Part shown: in pieces, positions 1 through 7,014 of the stretch
Layout: the number at the start of each line of letters is the position of its first letter
How positions within the stretch are numbered: the first letter of the stretch is position 1
DNA from: a virus
Reading direction: 5' to 3' (one strand)
DNA: 50,895 nucleotides
IMG/VR virus record: IMGVR_UViG_3300023443_000116
Location: 1 to 50,895 of that record
Made by a program: the position numbers and the translations under genes
Notes under the pieces: generated by a model
Database searches by the model: none
What the model was told of the DNA's origin: nothing
Seen by the model: only the letters and a program-made list of their open reading frames with translations

Positions 1-144
1 TCTGCGGCGGCTGGCCCCCGTAACTCCCAGCACTCTTCTCGTACCACCATTAGGCGGCACCCCAAAGGTCAAGGGCGAACTAAACAATCCGCGATCCGTT
101 AAATTCACCGCAGCTCTCGGAGTTGCATTGCGTCTCCTGAGTCT
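1..144. repeat. 144-bp terminal direct repeat, left copy
   Basis: Bases 1-144 are identical to 50752-50895. The repeat lies inside a coding gene (59-residue basic protein), and that reading frame continues correctly when the two ends are joined. This fits an assembler overlap of a circular or circularly permuted genome at least as well as a true physical terminal repeat. Confidence 0.97.
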
Positions 145-168
145 TTCTCTTGGCGTATGTCCTGGCAT
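1..168 (-). CDS. Arginine-rich 59-residue protein, 5' part (gene spans the contig ends)
   Basis: The gene starts at ATG 168 behind AGGAGG six bases upstream, one of the best ribosome binding sites in the genome. It reads MPGHTPRERL and runs off the contig at residue 56; joining the ends adds three codons and a TAA at 50740. The whole protein is 59 residues, with arginine clusters near the N-terminus and a five-arginine run before the final isoleucine. Its stop overlaps the next ATG (TAATG). It is the first of a chain of coupled tiny basic proteins upstream of terminase. Function unknown; binding of DNA or RNA, or packing with virion DNA, is an inference from charge only. Confidence 0.8.
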   Translation of the reverse strand, partial: MPGHTPRERLRRRNATPRAAVNLTDRGLFSSPLTFGVPPNGGTRRVLGVTGASRRR

Positions 169-202
169 TGTATCCTCCTGTCTGTTTTTTATTATTATTT
201 TT

Positions 203-283
203 TCAGGATTTTTTTAAATATTTCCTTTTAGTTGTATTTCTGTTTAAATCGAATTTGGTCTCCCAGTGGTTATCAATCCTCAT
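203..283 (-). CDS. Possible 26-residue lysine-rich peptide
   Basis: A short frame beginning MRIDNHWETK and ending in a basic stretch. It lies between a better-supported 54-residue gene and the basic-protein chain, all leftward. There is only a weak ribosome binding site before it. Not recognised; it may simply be untranslated leader. Confidence 0.3.
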   Translation of the reverse strand: MRIDNHWETKFDLNRNTTKRKYLKKS

Positions 284-320
284 TTTCTATAGGAAAACCG
301 CCATTCCTGTTTTTAAGGAC

Positions 321-485
321 TTACCTACTTGGGGTAGTAAAATGGGTATTTTGGGCCTCATCCCCATCACTAAATGACAAAGCCCCAGCCCCAAGCTCAG
401 TCTCCCTAAACCAAAGTTTTATTAATTCTTCCAGCAAAACCTTCGCATCAGGAGTCAGGTCTTTAAATGTCACAGAGGGTTTCAT
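321..485 (-). CDS. Hypothetical 54-residue protein, first gene of the late operon
   Basis: It begins MKPSVTFKDLTPDAKVLLEE with AAAGGAAACC just upstream of ATG 485. The N-terminal half is amphipathic and probably helical; the C-terminal half is acidic and serine-rich. It is the first reading frame downstream of the candidate promoter at 510-537 and precedes the basic-protein/terminase genes across the contig ends. Family not recognised. Confidence 0.6.
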   Translation of the reverse strand: MKPSVTFKDLTPDAKVLLEELIKLWFRETELGAGALSFSDGDEAQNTHFTTPSR

Positions 486-509
486 GTGGTTTCCTTTAGG
501 TAATGCGTG

Positions 510-537
510 GTTATAGATAAGAAGGTGTGTGACTCAA
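510..537 (-). promoter_or_regulatory. Candidate sigma70-like late promoter
   Basis: On the minus strand TTGAGT (532-537) and TATAAC (510-515) are separated by 16 bp. Predicted initiation near 503 would give an 18-nt leader with a ribosome binding site for ATG 485. No other leftward promoter is obvious before terminase. The call rests on motif match and position. Confidence 0.4.
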
Positions 538-607
538 ACACTGATAGGACCCCGATCTCCTAACCCCCGGCACCCCCTGGAATATGGGACCCTTTTTGAA
601 CGCTATT

Positions 608-1006
608 CTATCCAGTGTATAGCCTGGTGTTAGCCTCGCTCGGCATGTTATGGGGTGGTGTGGCTAGTGTTCTGTCTGATAACATAGGGGCATAGCTGGC
701 CTCCTCGTCCATCACAGCGATGATTGTAGAGATTGGGGCATTGAACCACTCACCGGACACTTGGTATCTCTCTAAGCGCGCTAGTACCCTGGCCTCTACC
801 TTCACAGCCTCAGCAGTACGGCAGTAATGAATGAGCTTTAGGTCCTTAATGCCTGAGTTGATCTTGATGTTCCAGAACCTGGCCTTTAAATTCGTGCTGT
901 TACCTACCTTAAATGGCCCGTCAACGTCTCCCATGAGATAAACAAACCCCTCTTGGTAATATTCCATGCAAAGCTGCAAAGCCTCTTCCAGTCTAGGGTT
1001 TATCAT
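608..1006 (-). CDS. GIY-YIG-like nuclease of the T5orf172/MUG113 type
   Basis: A 132-residue protein. Around residues 21-40 it has GFVYLMGDVDGPFKVGNSTN, the variant GIY...YIG core in which VYL and KVG replace the classical triplets, followed by an LKARF arginine segment and a later EARVLARL helix with a conserved-type Glu, as in T5orf172/MUG113 proteins. These are small nucleases common in phages. The annotated start has little Shine-Dalgarno; Met14 is an alternative. It lies leftward next to the terminase operon but is separated from it by a probable promoter. A role in homing, host DNA degradation or packaging cannot be chosen from sequence. Confidence 0.7.
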   Translation of the reverse strand: MINPRLEEALQLCMEYYQEGFVYLMGDVDGPFKVGNSTNLKARFWNIKINSGIKDLKLIHYCRTAEAVKVEARVLARLERYQVSGEWFNAPISTIIAVMDEEASYAPMLSDRTLATPPHNMPSEANTRLYTG

Positions 1007-1138
1007 GGTAATATACTTTCAAGGTTATGTTAAATGTTTTTGGTTGGGTGAGTTGCTATCAGGGTTAGAGAGTGTTTGCCTATTTATTGTGCAATGCGTG
1101 TGAAGACAGAAAGACAATGTATAATATTAACTGGATTG

Positions 1139-1179
1139 TGGTTAATTAACTTAAATCGGGTTAACTCTTAATTAGTGGT
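1139..1179. promoter_or_regulatory. Cluster of TTAA palindromes between divergent units
   Basis: This AT-rich stretch holds TTAATTAA (1142-1149), GTTAAC (1160-1165) and CTTAATTAG in quick succession, and related TTAAC words recur to 1225. It lies just 3' of a 46-residue leftward gene and 280 bp from the rightward early promoter. It could be operator sites; no binding protein is known. The rest of 1007-1138 shows nothing I can interpret. Confidence 0.25.
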
Positions 1180-1181
1180 GG

Positions 1182-1322
1182 CTACACCCCTTTGTTATAA
1201 AGCCCTATTAACTTAACCAGTTGGCTTAACTCAAGCTTTACGTCCTCTTGTGTCCAGTATACTTTAATTGTTATTTGCCTGTTATCCCAAGATTTCATGC
1301 TGTCTAATGCCTTTTTTCCCAT
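1182..1322 (-). CDS. Hypothetical 46-residue protein
   Basis: It starts MGKKALDSMKSWDNRQITIK and continues with an acidic/basic mixed helix-like segment to residue 46. Upstream is AGGATAAGGG directly before ATG 1322. The codon pattern looks coding and it is colinear with the GIY-YIG gene downstream. Unrecognised; small size makes it uncertain. Confidence 0.45.
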   Translation of the reverse strand: MGKKALDSMKSWDNRQITIKVYWTQEDVKLELSQLVKLIGLYNKGV

Positions 1323-1398
1323 CCCTTATCCTATCACCCTTTAGCCTTCAATGCAATGGTTGCATTTGACCTTATATCTCATTCTTATGATTTAATGC

Positions 1399-1427
1399 TT
1401 GACAATCAAGTGGTGGTCTATTATATA
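1399..1427 (+). promoter_or_regulatory. Strong early promoter
   Basis: A perfect TTGACA at 1399-1404, a 17-bp spacer and TATATA at 1422-1427 (TATTAT at 1419 is an alternative). Initiation near 1434 gives a 20-nt leader with AGGAG ahead of ATG 1455. This is the clearest host-sigma70 style promoter in the window and drives the 1455-2637 unit. Confidence 0.7.
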
Positions 1428-1454
1428 TGTATTACACAATGAGGAGATAAAGAA

Positions 1455-1649
1455 ATGACCCTAGAGCAAATCAAACAAGCCATCGAAGACGGCAAAAATG
1501 TTCATTGGGCTAATTCTGCCTATGACGTTATCCTGGATAATCTGGGTCAATACTTAATCCGTTGTAATTCTAATCAACATTGCATTGGCTTGACGCATCA
1601 AGATGGCGTTACCATGAATGGTTCGGAACGCCAATTTTACGTTGCCTAA
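1455..1649 (+). CDS. Small conserved hypothetical protein, early
   Basis: A 64-residue protein starting MTLEQIKQAIEDGKNVHWAN. The layout (short helix, then several beta-like segments with a QYLIRC core and a GVTMNG turn) resembles small proteins scattered in plasmids and phages with no known function. The ribosome binding site is GAGGAG and it is first after the early promoter, so it is probably strongly expressed immediately after infection. A role in host takeover is inference. Confidence 0.75.
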   Translation: MTLEQIKQAIEDGKNVHWANSAYDVILDNLGQYLIRCNSNQHCIGLTHQDGVTMNGSERQFYVA

Positions 1650-1680
1650 CTTCTATATGTATTAATAAAAGGAAATTAAC

Positions 1681-1965
1681 GTGCTGTCAACAAAAGAAAT
1701 AAACGCATTTAGGAAGGATTTGGCAGACCAAGAACTACCAAATTGGTTTTGGGATAAACACAATTATTCAGGAGTTTGCAAGCAGGCCGTGGGTTATGTC
1801 GTCCTAGTAAAAAAGATTAAAAGGCTAGAAAAAGAATTAGAGACCCACATTATAGGCAAATATGGCAAACGCATTGATCACTCCCACGGATGGAATGATT
1901 GTTTAAGGAAAATCAAATCCTTTATAAATGGAAACCTAACCTCTACTAACCAAAGGAGTAAATAA
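1681..1965 (+). CDS. Hypothetical protein, tandem paralogue A (GTG start)
   Basis: 94 residues from GTG 1681, preceded by AAAGGAAATTAAC. It shares with the gene at 2137 the pattern MLSxKEI, then AxxYVxLVxKIK, then CLxxIKSFI near the C-terminus, so the two are diverged paralogues separated by one small gene. Residues 44-60 are lysine/leucine-rich and probably helical. Unknown function. Confidence 0.75.
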   Translation: MLSTKEINAFRKDLADQELPNWFWDKHNYSGVCKQAVGYVVLVKKIKRLEKELETHIIGKYGKRIDHSHGWNDCLRKIKSFINGNLTSTNQRSK

Positions 1966-1966
1966 A

Positions 1967-2131
1967 ATGACCAATGTACAGTTCGAAAAAACAAGGCAGC
2001 CAACAAAAAAAGAAAGAAATCTTTACAAAAGGTGGATTAAATATCTTTCTGATTCAAATCTTAACGAAGAAGAAATCAAGAAAAGAGCGTCTACCTATAC
2101 GCTTAACGGCGAAAAACCAGAGTTGGAGTAA
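1967..2131 (+). CDS. Hypothetical 54-residue basic protein
   Basis: It starts at ATG 1967, one base after the preceding stop, with AAAGGAG upstream, and begins MTNVQFEKTRQPTKKERNLY. The N-terminal half is strongly basic and the C-terminal half contains an acidic EEEIKK helix. It separates the two paralogues of the early unit. Not recognised. Confidence 0.7.
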   Translation: MTNVQFEKTRQPTKKERNLYKRWIKYLSDSNLNEEEIKKRASTYTLNGEKPELE

Positions 2132-2136
2132 ATAAT

Positions 2137-2373
2137 ATGCTATCAATAAAAGAAATAGAAAATATTGGCTTTCGGCTTGATACTTTGCTTTCTCGTAGGG
2201 ACTTGCTTTTGCCAGAGCATACAGCAGAGGTTTATGAAATGGCCAAGGCTTATGTCTCCCTTGTAGAGAAGATTAAAAAAACTAAAGAACCAGTATGTTT
2301 TGATGATTGGTATGAAATTATTGGTTTCCGCAAATGTCTCAAACAAATCAAATCCTTCATAGATGAATCATGA
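2137..2373 (+). CDS. Hypothetical protein, tandem paralogue B
   Basis: A 78-residue relative of the protein at 1681. The MLSIKEI start, AKAYVSLVEKIKK centre and CLKQIKSFIDES tail align with paralogue A, while the middle differs. GGAG lies before the ATG; the stop overlaps the next start (ATGA). The duplication suggests an early protein under diversifying pressure, but the function is unknown. Confidence 0.75.
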   Translation: MLSIKEIENIGFRLDTLLSRRDLLLPEHTAEVYEMAKAYVSLVEKIKKTKEPVCFDDWYEIIGFRKCLKQIKSFIDES

Positions 2374-2459
2374 TAGAATACATAGCCATTCATGCGATAG
2401 CTTTTGTCTTTCTGGTTTTTGCCGTTATTGTTCTGATTATGGTGGTTAGTCATGACTAA
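2370..2459 (+). CDS. 29-residue single-pass membrane microprotein
   Basis: The start overlaps the preceding stop (ATGA) and the frame reaches TAA 2459, overlapping the next gene. After MIEYIAIHAI comes an unbroken hydrophobic segment (FVFLVFAVIVLIMVV) ending in SHD. It is one of at least four membrane microproteins of 28-36 residues in the early units. A role in membrane takeover or superinfection exclusion is possible but unproven. Confidence 0.6.
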   Translation: MIEYIAIHAIAFVFLVFAVIVLIMVVSHD

Positions 2460-2637
2460 GGGCGGCAAAAGAGAGGGCGCAGGGCGTGTCTCTAAATATT
2501 TTCAAGATACTATGGGCATGAGTATTTCTTGGCCCCCTGCCGCTATCCATAAAGCTAAACAAGAGGCCAAGGGAGCGGGGTTGTCTCTAAGCGAATATTT
2601 GTTGATTAAAGTGTTTGGTAAAAAATATCATAGGTGA
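2452..2637 (+). CDS. Small ribbon-helix-helix-like DNA-binding protein
   Basis: 61 residues. The N-terminus GGKREGAGR is the lead-in seen in many short phage and plasmid DNA-binding proteins. It is followed by a strand-like MSISWPP and two helices (AAIHKAKQEAKGAG, SLSEYLLIKVFG), the order of a ribbon-helix-helix fold. Likely a regulator of the early unit. It ends the rightward unit; 70 bp later the leftward operon ends. Confidence 0.6.
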   Translation: MTKGGKREGAGRVSKYFQDTMGMSISWPPAAIHKAKQEAKGAGLSLSEYLLIKVFGKKYHR

Positions 2638-2707
2638 AAGGACAATCCGAAATCCTGCATTAATTTAACTGATGGATGGATGCTTGTCAATAGTTATTGT
2701 TAAACAA

Positions 2708-3352
2708 TCATTTCCTAAAAGCCCTAGATAATTCTTTAAACCCTGTTTGTATGATAGATATTTCATATTTATCAGCATGTGTTAGCTTACCATAAACCCA
2801 AGGCGGGTCACGGTCATGTGCTACAATATTCATAACACTGGCATAAACCCATTTAGTTACTTTCTTTTCAAACCTCTTTAAAACCTCAACTGCAAACCGT
2901 TGTGAATCCATACAAACAAATTGAATCGGATCGTAAGTCCCTCCTGCTGGCTTGCCAATATCTCTAACATTAGGGTTGGGTTCTCCAAAACCTGCCCAAT
3001 AGATGCGCTGTAAGCTCTCTCCTGCTATGAAGTTGCTTTCTGTGATGTGTTTCCTTGCCTTTAGCCTTAGAAGCGCTGTAGACGTGTCCTGAGGGTTCCC
3101 TGTGTGTCTTACAGGAAGGAATTGAGGGTCTATGTCTGTTCCGTCCACGCTGATTTTCTTACCGTTCATTAAAGCTTTTTTTATCTTGTTGCCAGGAATT
3201 CGCTCCTTGCCTAACTTAACACTTTTTATCCCTCTATCCAATAGCTCCCCTTGGCGTAGTTGTGCGAAGGGCGAAGCTTGGGGCGTTTCCAGAGCGTTTT
3301 TAGGTTCTTCGTAAATGTTTTTGACTTTTCGTTTTCTTCCTGCTCTGCTCAT
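2708..3352 (-). CDS. Hypothetical protein, possibly DUF6456-like regulator
   Basis: 214 residues with a basic N-terminus (MSRAGRKRKVK). The second half, with ALLRLKARKHITESNFIAGE, an arginine-rich WAGFG segment, a KWVYASVMNIVAHDRDPPWV core and a final LSRAFRK helix, follows the general pattern of DUF6456-type alphaproteobacterial and phage proteins. This is pattern resemblance only. It is the last gene of the leftward replication operon, a position often held by a late-gene regulator. Its start overlaps the previous gene by ATGA. Confidence 0.6.
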   Translation of the reverse strand: MSRAGRKRKVKNIYEEPKNALETPQASPFAQLRQGELLDRGIKSVKLGKERIPGNKIKKALMNGKKISVDGTDIDPQFLPVRHTGNPQDTSTALLRLKARKHITESNFIAGESLQRIYWAGFGEPNPNVRDIGKPAGGTYDPIQFVCMDSQRFAVEVLKRFEKKVTKWVYASVMNIVAHDRDPPWVYGKLTHADKYEISIIQTGFKELSRAFRK

Positions 3353-3624
3353 TTATTAACCTCCAATAGTTCAAATTTAAGGCGGTCTATTCTTTGCTGT
3401 TTTTTGTGGGCTACCTGTTGCCAGTGTTTTACTTCGTCTTGTAGTTCGTAAGCGTAAGTGGCTTGTATGATTAATTTGCCAAGAAATTTCTGGGCTTCGT
3501 CAAGTGGTTTGAACTTTTCTTCGTTTAGGTCGCACAGTTGTTCCCTCATCTCCTCATCTTCGCCTGTAAAAATACGAAGATGAAAAAGCTCCATTGGCTT
3601 GAACATTAATTTCATTTTGGGCAT
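3349..3624 (-). CDS. Hypothetical helical protein
   Basis: 91 residues, acidic in the middle and basic at the end, with a probable C-terminal coiled coil (residues 58-88, rich in E, Q, K and L). AAAGGACAATAA precedes ATG 3624. It lies between a membrane protein and the operon-terminal gene. No family recognised. Confidence 0.65.
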   Translation of the reverse strand: MPKMKLMFKPMELFHLRIFTGEDEEMREQLCDLNEEKFKPLDEAQKFLGKLIIQATYAYELQDEVKHWQQVAHKKQQRIDRLKFELLEVNK

Positions 3625-3834
3625 TTATTGTCCTTTGGTTAGTGTTGGTTTAACCTCAAGATTCCACAAAATCTTACCCACTCCCGCCACACCCCACGAC
3701 AAGATAAAAATTGTTATGAAGTCTCTCTGCTCTAGGCCTGTTAATGTAAATTCCGATGGAACCAAATGTGAGATCAAAAAAATCGCAGAAAGCACTACGC
3801 CGCCCAGCCCAAAGAATATGCACCACCACCACAT
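3625..3834 (-). CDS. Two-pass membrane protein
   Basis: 69 residues starting MWWWCIFFGLGGVVLSAIFL, a first hydrophobic segment, then a polar loop and a second segment around FITIFILSWGVAGVGKILW. GGGGGAGTAG lies immediately upstream, containing the stop of the preceding gene. It is an early-operon membrane protein of unknown role. Confidence 0.65.
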   Translation of the reverse strand: MWWWCIFFGLGGVVLSAIFLISHLVPSEFTLTGLEQRDFITIFILSWGVAGVGKILWNLEVKPTLTKGQ

Positions 3835-4107
3835 CTACTCCCCCTTTTGGTTGGTTTTCAGGTGGTATTTCATGGCACAATCTGTCCCGCAAAACGGTTT
3901 ATTATGGCCCAGTGTAAAAAGACCGCCGTGGACCACCTTTCCTACTCGATAAACTATATTCGGCGATGTCCAATAGATGGTTCTTAAGACCTGTTTTTCA
4001 CACGCCACACAAGAACCAAAGCCATAATTATAGCCTTGCGTTCCTGGTTCCAATTCAGGTATCCGCTGGGCAACAGGGCCTTCGTAAAGTTGAAAGTTGC
4101 CTCTCAT
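3835..4107 (-). CDS. Small zinc-binding protein
   Basis: 90 residues with CVACEKQ (CxxC) about residue 33 and FCGTDCAMKYH (CxxxC...H) about residue 72, arranged as one treble-clef-like zinc site. GGGGGAAGA is the ribosome binding site. Such proteins are frequent in phage early operons; partner unknown. Confidence 0.65.
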   Translation of the reverse strand: MRGNFQLYEGPVAQRIPELEPGTQGYNYGFGSCVACEKQVLRTIYWTSPNIVYRVGKVVHGGLFTLGHNKPFCGTDCAMKYHLKTNQKGE

Positions 4108-4244
4108 TCTTCCCCCTCTTGGTTAATCATGGCAGAAGGTTTTTTAACCCGCGTAATGTGTGGCTTGTCAGACATTCTCTTTGTTGACAGCCGCCGATAT
4201 TTCTTCGGTTGGCTTTTGCTTTTTCCTTTATTTAAATCAGCCAT
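4104..4244 (-). CDS. Hypothetical 46-residue basic protein
   Basis: It begins MADLNKGKSKSQPKKYRRLS, with AAAGGATAAAGACG before ATG 4244. The stop overlaps the following start (ATGA) and its start overlaps the preceding gene, so it is an integral link of the coupled operon. Highly basic and probably disordered. Unknown function. Confidence 0.6.
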   Translation of the reverse strand: MADLNKGKSKSQPKKYRRLSTKRMSDKPHITRVKKPSAMINQEGEE

Positions 4245-4812
4245 CGTCTTTATCCTTTGGTGGGGTTATGGGGGGAGACGGGCCTAGTTTGTTTCTGGCA
4301 CCCTTCCCTCCAGGGCAAGGAATATCCATGTACTCCGTAACTATACCCCGTTCTTTTCCGTCATTTGCTTGTGAATGCCACCAACCGCCAAAATACATAA
4401 GGTGGATTCTTAATCCTGTCGGGTCGTCTTCCGTTCGGCAAACATAAAGCCAACCAGTTGGGGGGTGCGTCTCCTTATCGTCCTTATCGTAGGGTTGCCA
4501 TTGAGTTTGCATTGTGTTTTTAATTAACCGAACGACCTGTTCATCCCGCATATCGGCGTGGCTTTTTAAATCCTTCAAACTCCCCATCTTGGCTAAACGT
4601 TTATTAGAAAAGCCTTCACAGAAGTTTACGGCGGCTACTATGCGTTTGGCGTTGGCTTCCTGTAGGGAAAAGGGTTCCTCGTCAAAACCTCCCCATTTCA
4701 CAACTTCTGGCTGGTGCCTTTTTTTGACATCCAAAATTGCAACTGTCTTTGACCCCCTGTGGGAAAACAAGTGCCAAGGCTCTTTAGTGTGTTTTATATC
4801 GTTATTAGTCAT
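4237..4812 (-). CDS. Hypothetical phage protein with NAKRIVAAVN motif
   Basis: 191 residues using ATG 4812 (GAGGATATTATCC upstream) rather than the longer frame. The segment ANAKRIVAAVNFCEG about residue 60 is a motif shared by many short phage proteins of unknown function. The C-terminal half has a tryptophan-rich WLYVCRTEDDPTG...WWH segment and ends in a proline-rich tail. It looks like two modules joined. Role unknown. Confidence 0.65.
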   Translation of the reverse strand: MTNNDIKHTKEPWHLFSHRGSKTVAILDVKKRHQPEVVKWGGFDEEPFSLQEANAKRIVAAVNFCEGFSNKRLAKMGSLKDLKSHADMRDEQVVRLIKNTMQTQWQPYDKDDKETHPPTGWLYVCRTEDDPTGLRIHLMYFGGWWHSQANDGKERGIVTEYMDIPCPGGKGARNKLGPSPPITPPKDKDDG

Positions 4813-5009
4813 GGATAATATCCTCTGATTATTAGCCCCCAGAAGTGGTAAATATGTTTGTATTTGCCGTATCTCTCTGAAAATAAAATAGGTTCTTTGT
4901 CGCGTTTGATTACAAATCCATGGCATTTATTTGCTTCACGGAATAGTGGCCGCCACTGGACGTAAACGCGCGCCCGCTCAAAATAAATCCTCAAACCGTG
5001 CTTACTCAT
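4809..5009 (-). CDS. Hypothetical 66-residue protein
   Basis: Basic and aromatic-rich, starting MSKHGLRIYFERARVYVQWR, with AGAGGTAGAGAC upstream. It overlaps both neighbours by ATGA. The composition suggests a small beta-rich fold. Not recognised. Confidence 0.6.
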   Translation of the reverse strand: MSKHGLRIYFERARVYVQWRPLFREANKCHGFVIKRDKEPILFSERYGKYKHIYHFWGLIIRGYYP

Positions 5010-5311
5010 GTCTCTACCTCTGGGGTTAGGATTTCTTCTTCCAAGGATTTAAATAATGGCGGTGTCGGACTTTTTTTGAATGTCTTGATTAACAGTTTGT
5101 CAGCGTACATTTTGCAAATCCCGTTAATGCCGTCTTTTCTAATGGGTATCAGGGCGTGGAGAAAACTGTCCTCTTTGTTGCATTCCTCTGAATTGTAGTC
5201 CAAGTGCAAATTCCAAACCGGGCAACCCCCCTCCTTGTCTTGGTGAAAGCATTTACAGCAGACGTTTCCCTCGTAATCCATGCCCTCAGTGCCGTTTGAG
5301 AAATACCCCAT
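5006..5311 (-). CDS. Conserved phage Cys-rich protein (MGYFSNGTEG family)
   Basis: 101 residues from ATG 5311 (AGGAGAAGAGTG upstream; a longer frame upstream is not the start). MGYFSNGTEGMDYE, CCKCFHQ, CPVWNLHLDYNSEEC and a later ALIP segment with a cysteine are the hallmark order of a widespread small phage protein; the cysteines and histidines suggest a zinc site. It is usually found in early or replication operons, as here. Function unknown. Confidence 0.75.
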   Translation of the reverse strand: MGYFSNGTEGMDYEGNVCCKCFHQDKEGGCPVWNLHLDYNSEECNKEDSFLHALIPIRKDGINGICKMYADKLLIKTFKKSPTPPLFKSLEEEILTPEVET

Positions 5312-5670
5312 CACTCTTCTCCTACCTCTGGGATGGGCATGTAGTGGGTTACTCTGCCTTTTTGCGCCAAATCCTGCCTTTCGCACCAACTCCATTTGCC
5401 TTTATATTTTATCCAAGCATCAACATGACCAGCCGGAAGCACTAGAACCCATTTACTTTCCTCGTCTGTTTCCATAGGTGGCCACGTTGTTTCGTCCTCT
5501 GGATCAAAAGCCTTTGGTATGGAGTTAAGTAATTGACGTAAGGCGGTTTCCATGAAGTCCACCGGGATAACAAACTCCCCAACAGTATTGGTTGAAATGT
5601 GTTGACGACAAGTGAAATAGCACTTTTCTAAAACTTCCTCGATCTGTTCCCTTGTTAGTGTCCTGTTCAT
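5311..5670 (-). CDS. DUF551-containing protein
   Basis: 119 residues from ATG 5670 with GAGGAACCCAAACA upstream. An N-terminal helical region (TREQIEEVLEKCY) leads to a DUF551-like end: KWVLVLPAGHVDAW, a YKGKWSW strand and the characteristic VTHYMPIPE tail. DUF551 domains are common in phage and prophage early operons with unknown role. The gene meets its neighbours by overlaps. Confidence 0.7.
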   Translation of the reverse strand: MNRTLTREQIEEVLEKCYFTCRQHISTNTVGEFVIPVDFMETALRQLLNSIPKAFDPEDETTWPPMETDEESKWVLVLPAGHVDAWIKYKGKWSWCERQDLAQKGRVTHYMPIPEVGEE

Positions 5671-5984
5671 TGTTTGGGTTCCTCGCCGGTTAAAATTGGC
5701 TTTAGAGATTGTTGTTGGTTTGGCGGGGATAGTTCCCAAAACCACTTCAAATCCTTGCCAAAAATCCTCGGCCTTAAGAAAAACGTTGCATCGTCACCCT
5801 TGTTAAATCCGTGTAACGAGGCCTCACCATATTCCCCAGCCAGCTTGCTTTCAAAGCGTCCTTGAATAGTTAATTCATCCCAAATCTTGCAAACCTTGAC
5901 CCACGGGCTTTCACCGGGCAGGTAAACTTTGGCTGTGTCTCCGATCTCTGGCGGTAGCGGTGCTTCTAGTTTCATGTTCTTCAT
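5667..5984 (-). CDS. Hypothetical protein
   Basis: 105 residues using ATG 5984, which overlaps the stop of the zinc-ribbon gene (ATGA) and has GGAG upstream. Beta-rich, with APLPPEIGDTAKVYLPGESP then IWDELTIQGRFESK, suggestive of a small barrel. Unknown function. Confidence 0.6.
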   Translation of the reverse strand: MKNMKLEAPLPPEIGDTAKVYLPGESPWVKVCKIWDELTIQGRFESKLAGEYGEASLHGFNKGDDATFFLRPRIFGKDLKWFWELSPPNQQQSLKPILTGEEPKQ

Positions 5985-6151
5985 CTCTTGTCTCCATTGT
6001 CCTGTTCTTGGCGTTCTTGCTCTTGCCTTTCCTGTTCTCTGATCCAGTCGTTGTAGTAGCCGTCTGAGCCGTGGTTGGGGTCGCCGTAACACATTGAGCA
6101 GGTGCGTTGGCCGTTGGGTATGGAAATGCCACATTGTGAACAGTTACTCAT
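5981..6151 (-). CDS. Zinc-ribbon protein with charged tail, 56 residues
   Basis: It starts MSNCSQCGISIPNGQRTCSM, giving two CxxC pairs (CSQC and CSMC) 12 residues apart, a compact zinc ribbon. A YNDWIREQER helix follows with an unusual Q/E/R-rich tail. The stop overlaps the next start and its own start overlaps the previous gene. A probable nucleic-acid or protein adaptor; function not known. Confidence 0.65.
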   Translation of the reverse strand: MSNCSQCGISIPNGQRTCSMCYGDPNHGSDGYYNDWIREQERQEQERQEQDNGDKR

Positions 6152-6411
6152 CCCCCGCCCCCTTTCTTAATGATGGTGTTCACACGACTGCGGAACTCTT
6201 CAAACCCCTGCTTTAGAAATGGGTGGTATCCATCTTCCATCGGCTCTATCTCCCTTATGGCCTCTACTATGTACCCGAGGGACAAAGCATCTCTTACTGC
6301 TCTTTCTGCAAGATCAGGACTTATCCAGTCACCCGGATTGTCTTTCGCAAGAACTCTTTCCGATTCTTCCTTGCTAGTGCGTATTAGATGTGCCTCCAAG
6401 TTTTCGCTCAC
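6148..6411 (-). CDS. Hypothetical helical protein (GTG start)
   Basis: The GTG at 6411 is chosen because it overlaps the preceding stop (GTGA) and has GGGGAG seven bases before it; an ATG at 6426 lacks a ribosome binding site. 87 residues, mostly helical, ending in a lysine-glycine tail. Unknown function. Confidence 0.6.
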   Translation of the reverse strand: MSENLEAHLIRTSKEESERVLAKDNPGDWISPDLAERAVRDALSLGYIVEAIREIEPMEDGYHPFLKQGFEEFRSRVNTIIKKGGGG

Positions 6412-6542
6412 GCCGCTTCTCCCCATATTTCATAAGCTCCGTCAGCGAGTTTCATTTCTCCCCGTGGTGCATCGTACTCCGGGATAAAAGATGATGTGCT
6501 GGGGGCGTTCTGCGGGGTAGTAAATGGGTATCTATATGTCAT
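6408..6542 (-). CDS. Hypothetical 44-residue protein
   Basis: It starts MTYRYPFTTPQNAPSTSSFI behind GGGGGTTCAA, overlapping the end of the RuvC gene, and ends with GTGA overlap. A proline/serine-rich first half and a short acidic helix. Supported mainly by its coupling on both sides. Confidence 0.5.
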   Translation of the reverse strand: MTYRYPFTTPQNAPSTSSFIPEYDAPRGEMKLADGAYEIWGEAA

Positions 6543-7014
6543 TTGAACCCCCAAGTAACATCCAAAGTCCATAAAGAGCTATCAATGAAGCTTCTGCCCG
6601 GCCATCGTCCTTCACTCTTGAAAACATACACGAAGCATCCGGGAACAGTTCACAGGCTCTTTCTCTGGCTGTGTCTTTTGAACCTCCTGCAATGCCCATA
6701 ACTTTCTTCCATTTTGGTGGCGTAACCATTGTAACAGGAATTCTTTTGCAAGCAATTATACCTCTCAAGCCGCCGCAGACATAGCCAAACTTGAACATTG
6801 AAGCGGTCCCTTGCCTTGGCATGGCCCCCACCTTCTCGATAAAACAGTGATCTAAATCTGGGAGCAAACTTATATTGGAAGCTGTCTCAGACCAATTTAC
6901 CTCTCTGCCGCGCGACCTCGCCTTGAATGTAGGAATTGAAAACAGTGTAACGGTTTTGCCATTGGTGGCTGCTATTGCTCCGCCGAGGCCGGGGTCTATT
7001 CCTGCTATCCACAT
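6532..7014 (-). CDS. ruvC: RuvC-like Holliday junction resolvase
   Basis: 160 residues, the usual length. The RNase H-like acidic residues are visible: Asp7 in AGIDPGLGG, Glu60 in CFIEKV, and Asp136/Asp137 with Glu141 in KDDGRAEASLIALYG. Phage RuvC proteins resolve branched recombination or replication intermediates before packaging. It sits in the same operon as the DnaB helicase, and the ERF and Ref recombination genes are in the divergent operon. Confidence 0.92.
   Translation of the reverse strand: MWIAGIDPGLGGAIAATNGKTVTLFSIPTFKARSRGREVNWSETASNISLLPDLDHCFIEKVGAMPRQGTASMFKFGYVCGGLRGIIACKRIPVTMVTPPKWKKVMGIAGGSKDTARERACELFPDASCMFSRVKDDGRAEASLIALYGLWMLLGGSNDI

Noticed and set aside
2696-2708. 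ATTGTTAAACAAT palindrome at the convergent operon ends
   Set aside because: Six-base arms with a one-base centre cannot form a terminator hairpin; too short to call as an operator.
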